A stretch of 39,348 bases of DNA, taken from assembly GCF_022829445.1 (NCBI RefSeq), contig NZ_JAKSXY010000017.1, positions 1 through 39,348 on the forward strand, read 5' to 3'. Every line of letters begins with the position of its first letter. The stretch's first letter is position 1. The stretch is from Methylobacterium sp. J-068 (GTDB lineage Bacteria; Pseudomonadota; Alphaproteobacteria; Rhizobiales; Beijerinckiaceae). The notes below the pieces were generated by a model that searched no databases, was not told the DNA's origin, and saw only the letters and a program-made list of their open reading frames with translations. Positions 32,818-39,348 of this stretch are shown in pieces. Position numbers and translations under genes: made by a program.

Positions 32818-33674
32818 TGACACCTCTTTCAGGCGAGGCCGCGATGGCGGTCATGCCAAACGATGCGCGGGCTTTTCATAACGAACCATCAGACGCACTG
32901 GAGCGAGCTGAGGTGCAACCGGATTGCTCGGCGGTGCTGCCTGAGCCTGACGGTATCGATCCGCTCGAACGTTACGCTGCGGGCATCGACACGTCCGATT
33001 ACGTGGCGCGTGTCCTTCCCCTGATCCAAGCTGCCGTTCCAAGCATCGGTGATCTCCTCGACATCGGTGCCGGTGGTGGGCAGCTTGGCGCCCGGCTGCG
33101 GATGCCTGAACACGCCTGGACCGTCGTTGAGCCGGCGCCCGTGATGCAGCGCCGGCTTCAAGCCTATGATCCGAGCCCTCACATTCTCCGCAGGGGCTGG
33201 AAAGAGGCAGACCTGACTGCTGCGTGCGCCGACACCGTGCTCGCTGCGAACATGCCGGCTCCGCTCACAGAGCCTGCTGCCTTCCTCGCACGCTGCCGAG
33301 AATGGGCACGCGGAAGCGTGGTTTGGCTGGTCCCATCTCAGCATGGCCCGCGTAGCATCTGCCTGGCCGGGTGTCTGCCTCAGGCATTGCACGGCGAGGA
33401 TGAAACACCCGGTGTCGAAATCGTTCTGCGCGCGCTACCGCGGAATGATCGTCCTGCCATCATGGTCGAGGCAGCCTGGACCTTCACTGCCGTCGTTGCC
33501 GACCTTGCTCGGACAGCGCGCTCCCTTGCCGATCGCCTTGGCTGGGCTCCGAACGATCCCCGTCGGCCGGAACTCCTGGATCACCTCACATCCCAGGCCG
33601 TGCCTGTCCCAGGTGGCCACCAGCTCTCCGTTCCGCGGGCGTCCTCCGTTCTTGTCTGGAGGACCCGCGCATGA
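32814..33674 (+). CDS. SAM-dependent methyltransferase in the B12 uptake operon
   Basis: The 286-residue protein (ATG 32814; the adjacent ATG at 32817 has better spacing from GGAAGGA) is a class I methyltransferase. Motif I is IGDLLDIGAGGGQLGARL (about residues 75-92), followed by WTVVEPAPVMQRRL with the acidic residue after strand 2. Its last codons overlap btuB (ATGA). The product carries no B12-binding motif (DxHxxG). A methyl transfer to a corrinoid precursor, to a cobalamin-dependent enzyme or to another substrate is possible; its function here is unknown. The first 45 residues look disordered. Confidence 0.75.
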   Translation: MMTPLSGEAAMAVMPNDARAFHNEPSDALERAEVQPDCSAVLPEPDGIDPLERYAAGIDTSDYVARVLPLIQAAVPSIGDLLDIGAGGGQLGARLRMPEHAWTVVEPAPVMQRRLQAYDPSPHILRRGWKEADLTAACADTVLAANMPAPLTEPAAFLARCREWARGSVVWLVPSQHGPRSICLAGCLPQALHGEDETPGVEIVLRALPRNDRPAIMVEAAWTFTAVVADLARTARSLADRLGWAPNDPRRPELLDHLTSQAVPVPGGHQLSVPRASSVLVWRTRA

Positions 33675-35848
33675 TGCCCCCCCTTCGACTTTTTCTCGCG
33701 GCAGCATGCTTAAGTGGGACGGTCCTCATCTCTGCCGTTCACGCACAGGACCAGCAGGCCGTCACCCTGGAACAACTCGTGGTCACCGCGACCGGTCGAC
33801 CCGAGCCACGTTCGGAGATCGCCGGGACCGTGCAGGTCATCGACCGCGCGATGATCGAGAACTCGACGGCCAAATCGATCACCGATCTCCTGGCCGAAAA
33901 CGCCGTGGGCTTCTTCTCGGAATGGACGCCGGGGCAGACCTCGATCAACATCCGCGGCGGCGCCACCGACGGGCAGGGCAAGGACTTCAAGAGCCAGGTC
34001 CTCGTGCTGATGAATGGGCGGCGCGCTGGTACGGCCAACCTGTCGAAGCTTTCCATCGCTGATGTCGAGCGCATCGAGATCGTGCGCGGTCCCTCCTCGG
34101 TGATCTACGGCAGCCAGAACATCGGTGGCGTGATCAATATCATCCTCAAGACCGGTCGCACCGCGCCCGGGTCCTTGGTCGAGGGCATCGGTGGTGTCTG
34201 GGGGCTGGCGCAGGGACGTGCTCAGACCGGCGGCACCGCGGGGGCGATTGACTACTATCTCGGCGTCTCCGGGGCGCAGCGTGACGACTACTTCGCCGGC
34301 ACGGGTGGCGGTCGCATGGCCAACACGCAATGGCAGCGCATGGGCATCACCGGCGCACTTGGGCTGCAGATCGACCCGAACCAACGCCTTGATTTCAGCC
34401 TGCGCACCGACGGCATCTACGGCGTGGGCTTCCGTGGCTCCGGCGGCAACCTCTACAGCAAGGATGACCGCATCAACGGTTCGTTCGATGCGAGCTACAC
34501 CGGGCAGACGGAGGACGGGCGCTTCAGCCTGTTCGCTCAGGTCTACAGCGTGAACGACGAGGACCGCTTCAAGTGGGCCTCGCCCGTGCAGCGTGGCGGC
34601 ACCGGGCTGCCGGTCCTGGGGACGGCTGCCGACTTCAACACCCGCTATCTCGACATCTTCGGGACGCGCCTGCAGCCGCGCGCCCGTCTGTTCGAGGGTA
34701 ATGACCTGCTGCTCGGATGGGATTGGGAGACCAGTCGGCTGCGCTCTGACCGGTTCCGGGTCGGAGTGCCAGGAAACCCCCTGGCTCAGGTTTCCCCACA
34801 GGACAACAACCAGACGGACGAATTCAACGCCCTCTACATCGAGGATACCCAGCGCCTGTTCGATGACCGGGTAACCCTGCGCGCTGGGGTACGTCAGACC
34901 TACGGCACGACGAGTTTCGATCCGACCCCCAATCTTGCCGCACAGATCGCAGGCTCTCGACCTTATGAGGCTACGACCTACTCCGTCGGTGCAACCTACA
35001 AGGCGACGGATTGGGCAGCCTTCAGGGTCGGTGCCTCGTCGGGCTTCCGGGCACCGACGGCAACCGAAATCGCAGCCGATTTTAACACTCTCGGCGGCGG
35101 CCGCATCTTCGGCAATCCGAACATTCGGCCCGAGACCAGCGAGCAGATCGAGGTTGGCACGACGCTCACGAACGGTGTCGCACGCTTCGACCTCGCCCTG
35201 TTTCAGAACGTCATTTCCGATCGGATCATCACCCGGGCCCGGTCGGCCAACGCCAACACCTCGGACTACGTCAACAATTCCGGCGATGTGGTCATCCGGG
35301 GCGTCGAGGTCCAATTCGACACCGACATGCTCAAGACGGTCGGATGGTCATCCGAAGCCTGGCGCTGGCGAGCCTATGCCAACGGCAACTACAACTTCGA
35401 CATGAAGGATGAAGGCTCGCTCGCCGTCGTATCGGCCAACACCCATCGTGTCGAGCGCGTCTACGAATATCAGCTCGCGCTCGGCACCCGGTTTGGTCAG
35501 GTCGGGGTACCCTACCCCTGGACGATCCAGGTCCAGGGCGTCCTTAACGGGCCAGTCTGGTACAACACGGAGGAGAACCTGCGCGTCCCCTTCGCCGAAC
35601 CCTACCGCGAGTACATCTGGCGCAAGGATCCCTTCTTCCTCGTGCACCTGCGCGGCGAAGTCGACCTTCTGCCGGGGGTGAAACTGTTCGCCCAGGTCCG
35701 CAATCTGTTCGACACGAACTACCATCCGCTGTTCATCGCCATTGCCGGGCAGACCCCGACGCTGGCAGATCTGCGCTTCTACAACGGTGCGGCGGGGACC
35801 TCCTCGCCAGGTCGCGACATCCAAGTCGGCGTCCAGGCGCGGTTCTGA
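33671..35848 (+). CDS. btuB: TonB-dependent outer membrane corrinoid receptor
   Basis: A 725-residue protein with a signal peptide (about residues 1-25, ending VHAQ) and a TonB-box-like segment in LEQLVVTATGRPE. The plug domain (about 50-160) contains IVRGPSSVIYGSQNIGG, and the 22-strand barrel ends with VGVQARF, whose terminal Phe fits outer-membrane assembly. The BtuB assignment rests on the riboswitch and on the BtuF/C/D genes behind it; receptor family alone does not give the ligand. The ATG overlaps the upstream stop as ATGA, and its own stop overlaps the next ATG (TGATG). Confidence 0.85.
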   Translation: MMPPLRLFLAAACLSGTVLISAVHAQDQQAVTLEQLVVTATGRPEPRSEIAGTVQVIDRAMIENSTAKSITDLLAENAVGFFSEWTPGQTSINIRGGATDGQGKDFKSQVLVLMNGRRAGTANLSKLSIADVERIEIVRGPSSVIYGSQNIGGVINIILKTGRTAPGSLVEGIGGVWGLAQGRAQTGGTAGAIDYYLGVSGAQRDDYFAGTGGGRMANTQWQRMGITGALGLQIDPNQRLDFSLRTDGIYGVGFRGSGGNLYSKDDRINGSFDASYTGQTEDGRFSLFAQVYSVNDEDRFKWASPVQRGGTGLPVLGTAADFNTRYLDIFGTRLQPRARLFEGNDLLLGWDWETSRLRSDRFRVGVPGNPLAQVSPQDNNQTDEFNALYIEDTQRLFDDRVTLRAGVRQTYGTTSFDPTPNLAAQIAGSRPYEATTYSVGATYKATDWAAFRVGASSGFRAPTATEIAADFNTLGGGRIFGNPNIRPETSEQIEVGTTLTNGVARFDLALFQNVISDRIITRARSANANTSDYVNNSGDVVIRGVEVQFDTDMLKTVGWSSEAWRWRAYANGNYNFDMKDEGSLAVVSANTHRVERVYEYQLALGTRFGQVGVPYPWTIQVQGVLNGPVWYNTEENLRVPFAEPYREYIWRKDPFFLVHLRGEVDLLPGVKLFAQVRNLFDTNYHPLFIAIAGQTPTLADLRFYNGAAGTSSPGRDIQVGVQARF

Positions 35849-36732
35849 TGCACGCAGCCGCGATCGGTTTCCTGCTGATACTGATCGCGGCTGGCTCCGT
35901 CCGGGCCGAGCCTGTCCAGGTCGTCGACGCTCTAGGGCGTACCGTGGTCCTAGTGGTGCCGCCCCAGCGTATCGTCACGATCTTCTCGTCAAACACTGAA
36001 CTCGTCGCAGCCTTGGGCCTGACGGAGCGCATCGTTGGGATCGACGCCTTCACCCGCTACCCGCCGGAAGCGGCGGCCAAGCCCGTTGTCGGTGGCCGCC
36101 TTGGCTTCTCCGTTGAGGCTATCGCCGCGCAAAACCCTGATCTCGTTGTGCTGACGCCCGCGCGGCAGGCCGTGCACCAGATCCTCGACGCCATGGAGCG
36201 GATTGGCGTGCCGACCCTGGTGCTGACGAGCCGAACCATGGCCGAGGTTCTCAGTAACCTGCGCCTGCTCGCGCAGGCCACCGGTGTGCCTGGGCGGGGC
36301 AAAGCCTTGGCAGCTGATCTCGAAGCCCGCCTTGCGGTCGTGCAGCGAAGGGTCACAGACCGCCCGTGTCGGCGGGTCGTGATGGTCACGGGGCGCCTCG
36401 GTAATGGATTGCTGCTTGCGGCGCGGCGCGACACCTACACGGGGGACGCCATCATCCGCGCTGGCGGCTGCTTCGCCCTCGCCGGGAGCGGAGGCGTACC
36501 GCAGGTTTCGCCCGAGGCCGTGTTTAGCGCCGACCCCGATGTTCTTCTCCTCGCAGGTCGAGACGAGGAGGTGGCGGAACTTGCCCAGCGTCCAGGATTT
36601 TCCGAGATGCGAGCCGTCCGAGAGGGGCACGTCCACGCTGTGCCGCGTGCGGAATTCCTGATCCCCGGGCCACGTACCGTGGTTGGGATCGAACGCCTCG
36701 CTGCCCTGCTTCATCCGGTGGGGGCACCGTGA
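35848..36732 (+). CDS. btuF: Periplasmic cobalamin-binding protein
   Basis: A 294-residue protein with a signal peptide of about 20 residues (ending SVRA). The mature part has the BtuF/FhuD-like two-lobe pattern: VVDALGRTVVL, QRIVTIFSSNTELVAALG, a first lobe with GFSVEAIAAQNPDLVVLTP, a helix with QILDAMERIGVPTLVL and a second lobe with PDVLLLAGRDEEV. It would take the corrinoid from the outer-membrane receptor and hand it to the permease. It overlaps the permease start by four bases (GTGA). Confidence 0.85.
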   Translation: MHAAAIGFLLILIAAGSVRAEPVQVVDALGRTVVLVVPPQRIVTIFSSNTELVAALGLTERIVGIDAFTRYPPEAAAKPVVGGRLGFSVEAIAAQNPDLVVLTPARQAVHQILDAMERIGVPTLVLTSRTMAEVLSNLRLLAQATGVPGRGKALAADLEARLAVVQRRVTDRPCRRVVMVTGRLGNGLLLAARRDTYTGDAIIRAGGCFALAGSGGVPQVSPEAVFSADPDVLLLAGRDEEVAELAQRPGFSEMRAVREGHVHAVPRAEFLIPGPRTVVGIERLAALLHPVGAP

Positions 36733-37715
36733 AGGGGACGAACGGCCGTTTGGCAGTTCTTGTCCTGGTACTCTGCGGCGGCCTCCTGTTCGCGGCATGT
36801 GCAGGACATCGCTGGGCCAGTCCCCTCGATCTCGTACGCGCCATCGCAGGTGATCCCGACCTTGGCGCTCGCCTTCTCCTGGCGTGGCGGCTGCCACGGG
36901 TCGTGGCTGCAGGGCTCGTCGGCGCCCTTCTTGGCCTTGGCGGAGCGATCTTCCAGGGGGTCTTCCGCAATCCTCTGGCCGAGCCTTACCTGCTTGGCTC
37001 GGCAGGAGGAGCAGCCATCGGCGCTACGATCGCCCTCCTCGTACCCTTAGGCGTGCCTTCAACCTTCGCTCTCGGCGGGCTCTCCTTCGCAGGAGCCTGG
37101 ACAGCCACGCTGTTGGTTCTTGGGGTAGCCTATGGCGCACGCGACACTGCCGGCCTGCTGCTTGCTGGTGTCGCTGTCGCAGCAATGCTCGGGGCGATAC
37201 GGTCCTTCCTGATGCTCGCCCTCTCGGACGAGAGTGTGAGCCTGCAGGTGATCCTGAGCTGGACCCTAGGCGGCATTCAGACACCAACCTGGGAGGGATT
37301 GGGTCTCCTTGCACTCCTCGTTGCCGCCGCGCTCGCAGCGAGCCTGCCGCTTGCGCGAGGCCTGGATCTTCTTGGGCTGGGAGCCGATCAAGCTGCAGCC
37401 TTTGGGTTGCAGACCGGCCGCTTCCTACGCCGGGCCATTCTGGTCGGTGCCTTCGTCGTCGCGGTCGCGGTCGCCTATGGTGGCCTCGTTGGCTTCGTTG
37501 GCCTCATCGCCCCACATATCGCTCGCTGGTGGGTTGGTCCCCGGCACCGCGTGCTGTTGCCAATCTCGGCCGGTATCGGCGCAAGTCTTGTCCTCGTATG
37601 CGATGGCCTCGCCCGCTCCGTTCTACCTCCGGCAGAGATCCCTCTCGGGCTCATCACTGCGGCCGCTGGTGGTCCTTTCTTCCTCGTCCTCCTGCGGCGG
37701 CAATTACGAGCATGA
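36729..37715 (+). CDS. btuC: Cobalamin ABC transporter permease, FecCD family
   Basis: A 328-residue, highly hydrophobic protein starting with GTG 36729. It has about ten membrane segments, as in FecCD-type permeases, with the family pattern RLPRVVAAGLVGALLGLGGAI-like region (about residues 55-75), and GLVGFVGLIAPHIARWWVGP (about 247-266), the loop that contacts the ATPase. It transports the corrinoid across the inner membrane. It overlaps btuF (GTGA) and btuD (ATGA). Confidence 0.9.
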   Translation: MKGTNGRLAVLVLVLCGGLLFAACAGHRWASPLDLVRAIAGDPDLGARLLLAWRLPRVVAAGLVGALLGLGGAIFQGVFRNPLAEPYLLGSAGGAAIGATIALLVPLGVPSTFALGGLSFAGAWTATLLVLGVAYGARDTAGLLLAGVAVAAMLGAIRSFLMLALSDESVSLQVILSWTLGGIQTPTWEGLGLLALLVAAALAASLPLARGLDLLGLGADQAAAFGLQTGRFLRRAILVGAFVVAVAVAYGGLVGFVGLIAPHIARWWVGPRHRVLLPISAGIGASLVLVCDGLARSVLPPAEIPLGLITAAAGGPFFLVLLRRQLRA

Positions 37716-38473
37716 GCATCCTGGCGGCGGATGGCATCGTCGTGGGTGGGGGGCGCATTCTCGCTGACGTATCGTTCCAGGCAGGGCCGGGCCAACTCGT
37801 GGGATTGATCGGTCCTAATGGGGCCGGCAAGTCCACCCTGCTTCGGTGTTTGGCCGGTCTCGCCATTCCCGACGCGGGTAGGGTCACCCTCGATGGCCGA
37901 CCCCTCTCGGCTATGCCAACTGCAGAGCGCGGGCGCCGGATCGGCTACATGCCTCAAAGTTTCCACCCAGCTTGGGACTACACCGTGCGAGCGGTGGTCG
38001 AGCTGGGTGCAAGCCGGGCGCTGGGCGCTATCCTCCGCGTTCCTGCCGCGCTGGAGGAACACGGTCTCACCGAGTTTGCCGAACGGCCCTGGTCTCGGCT
38101 TTCTGGCGGAGAGCGTGCTCGCGCCCTCCTCGCGGCCGTTCTTGTGACAGAACCTGCAATCCTGCTGGCGGACGAACCAGGAGCAAGCCTCGACATCGGC
38201 CACCGGATCGTGTTGCTGCGTCGCCTGGATGCCTACGCGCGGACACGTACGGTCATCGTCGTCTTGCACGACATCGAACGCGCCGTGCGTGATTGCGATC
38301 GGTTGGTGGTGCTCAAACAGGGCCGCATCGTCCTCGACGGGCTTACGGATAAGGTGGTCCAATCACCCCTGTTGGATCAGACATTCGACGTACGGTTTGG
38401 CCGCGTTGCGGCAGAGCCTGAGGTGGCCTCTCTCCTCGTTGTACGCCGTCCTGATTTGGGCTCGGCAATCTGA
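37712..38473 (+). CDS. btuD: Cobalamin ABC transporter ATP-binding protein
   Basis: The 253-residue protein starts MSILAADGIVVGG at ATG 37712 inside the btuC stop (ATGA). Walker A is GPNGAGKST at residues 34-42. The Q-loop lies in MPQSFHPAWD, the signature is LSGGERARALLAAVL, Walker B is ILLADEPGASLD, and the switch His is in VVLHDIERA. A complete, normal-length ATPase for the transporter. It is the last gene of the riboswitch operon. Confidence 0.9.
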   Translation: MSILAADGIVVGGGRILADVSFQAGPGQLVGLIGPNGAGKSTLLRCLAGLAIPDAGRVTLDGRPLSAMPTAERGRRIGYMPQSFHPAWDYTVRAVVELGASRALGAILRVPAALEEHGLTEFAERPWSRLSGGERARALLAAVLVTEPAILLADEPGASLDIGHRIVLLRRLDAYARTRTVIVVLHDIERAVRDCDRLVVLKQGRIVLDGLTDKVVQSPLLDQTFDVRFGRVAAEPEVASLLVVRRPDLGSAI

Positions 38474-38789
38474 GATATGGTTGGGTCGAGCGCGCGGCGT
38501 AGATCCTCCTCGAAACAGGATAATCACACAGCTGTGCAACTAATTGCGCAGGCCGCGCCGCGGATTTCGTATGCTTGCTTCGGTGCACTGCATTAGGGAA
38601 CGGTCCCTGGCCTTTCACCCTCAAGCGGACGTTCCGTCTCCGACCCAACCCGGCCGCCTGCATCGGCATGGGCGCTTCCCATAAGCGGTCATTGGTCGGC
38701 TACCCGGCAACTTCGGCTAGGGGTAGAAAGCTGCCGTTAGCGCTGGCGCCGGCTTAAGCGATTACAACCACTCGAACCGGCGCCTTAAA
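38474..38789. other. Intergenic region after the B12 operon
   Basis: Contains a 10-base palindrome CACAGCTGTG (38527-38536) and the second dispersed repeat. No gene is seen, and no convincing terminator for the B12 operon. Confidence 0.5.
38641..38735. repeat. Dispersed intergenic repeat, copy B
   Basis: Begins CGACCCAACCCGGCCGCC and contains ATAAGCGGTCATTGGTCGGC and CAACTTCGGCTAGGGGTAG. It matches the same blocks of 5548-5650 in the same orientation, at moderate identity. Confidence 0.65.
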
Positions 38790-39348
38790 CTACGCTACGG
38801 CTGCGAAATCGAGGTTCGTAGGAGCGGACCTTCGCGGAATAACGTGATCCGTCACTTGCACCGAAGCGTCCACATCGGTGAAGCGGAACCGTCGAGCCCA
38901 GACACTGCCTCCACCTCGTAGGAAGAACCCGAAGTGGATCGACTGCGCGTCTGGAGGCACGTCCATCACGATGGACCTGTCTTGCCAACCGACTGTGCCA
39001 ACGAGCGGCCCCTCACTCTTGCGCCCATCGAGGTTGTCGAAGGCAAGCGTGCGGCCCTTATCCCCATCGATACGCATCCAGAGGGAGCCGGCTCCAGTCA
39101 CCTCACTGGCCTTTAGCTGTGCGCGGAGTTCGAGCCGCTTGTTGAGGAAGCCTTCGGCTCGGAAGTTCTGCATCAGCGTTCCAAAGCCTGACGACGCATG
39201 ACCCGAGATCGGCTCTGGAAGAGCTACTCGGAAGCGGAGGACAGCGCATTTTTCTGCTGGATCGAAGCCCATCTCGTAATCGTCGCTGCGTGTGCCGCCG
39301 ACGTTCCAATCTTCGGGCAGACGCAGAACAGGCCGGTCGAGTTGAGCA
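38790..39348 (-). CDS. Beta-sandwich-like hypothetical protein, N terminus outside the window
   Basis: The leftward frame stays open from 38790 to the right edge. Upstream of the internal ATG at 39272 it reads RPVLRLPEDWNVGGTRSDDYE, so that ATG is not the true start. The rest has ASSGFGTLMQNFRAEGF, LWMRIDGDKGRTLAFDNLDG and SIHFGFFLRGGGSVW, a beta-rich pattern like carbohydrate-binding-type domains sometimes attached to regulators. The missing N-terminal part decides whether it is stand-alone. Confidence 0.65.
   Translation of the reverse strand, partial: AQLDRPVLRLPEDWNVGGTRSDDYEMGFDPAEKCAVLRFRVALPEPISGHASSGFGTLMQNFRAEGFLNKRLELRAQLKASEVTGAGSLWMRIDGDKGRTLAFDNLDGRKSEGPLVGTVGWQDRSIVMDVPPDAQSIHFGFFLRGGGSVWARRFRFTDVDASVQVTDHVIPRRSAPTNLDFAAVA

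Noticed and set aside
33710..35314. A 534-codon minus-strand frame opposite the TonB-dependent receptor
   Set aside because: No domain or ribosome site; it mirrors the coding strand of btuB.
1..39348. CRISPR array or restriction-modification system
   Set aside because: No evenly spaced repeats and no methylase/endonuclease pair were seen.

Overview
The window looks like accessory DNA from a GC-rich alphaproteobacterium, most likely Methylobacterium or a relative in the Methylobacteriaceae. That rests on high GC third positions in almost every gene, a Ros/MucR-type regulator, an HGGxSTG small protein, a chemoreceptor of alphaproteobacterial type, IS91, IS21, IS5 and IS630 family sequences, and many short-overlap operons. 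I cannot tell chromosome from megaplasmid.

Layout. (1) 1-5523 is a patchy region: an exported DUF2059-like protein cut by the left edge, small hypothetical genes, a winged-helix DNA-binding protein, a collapsed IS21 element whose istA and istB are fused in frame, a translationally coupled gene pair ending in an HGGxSTG protein, and a serine recombinase followed by an HNH-like gene. (2) 5687-17249 is a glycosyltransferase island of ten or eleven enzymes. The leftward operon (12553 to 5687) starts with a bifunctional sucrose-phosphate synthase/phosphatase-like protein, followed by two paralogous GT2 enzymes, a GT-B enzyme, a GT4 enzyme and a methyltransferase. Two GT4 genes run divergently from it. 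A zinc-motif GT2 gene faces them, and two further genes (GT29-like and a DxD-type transferase) run right. (3) 17384-20403 holds an IS91-family element (HUH transposase plus tyrosine recombinase) between two imperfect 44-bp direct repeats, then relics of an IS630 transposase and of a second HGGxSTG gene.

(4) 20435-32068 is a regulatory and signalling block: a MucR-like regulator lacking its zinc ligands, a tRNA-like sequence, an AT-rich leader, a methyl-accepting chemotaxis protein, an IS5-family element inserted exactly behind its stop codon, a GAF-PAS-GGDEF-EAL protein with a degenerate GGDEF motif, a membrane diguanylate cyclase, a CHASE3 hybrid histidine kinase and a single-domain response regulator. 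These form opposing c-di-GMP enzymes beside chemotaxis and phosphorelay proteins. (5) 32526-38473 is a cobalamin-controlled uptake operon: a cobalamin riboswitch, a hairpin that would bury the first start codon, a SAM-dependent methyltransferase, then BtuB-, BtuF-, BtuC- and BtuD-like proteins, all joined by 1-4 base overlaps. The right edge cuts a leftward gene for a beta-sandwich-like protein.

The parts most worth following are the glycan island with its sucrose-phosphate synthase fusion and sialyltransferase-like gene, the methyltransferase that leads the B12 operon, the riboswitch hairpin, and a pair of diverged ~100-bp intergenic repeats at 5548-5650 and 38641-38735. All family assignments come from reading motifs; no database search was run.
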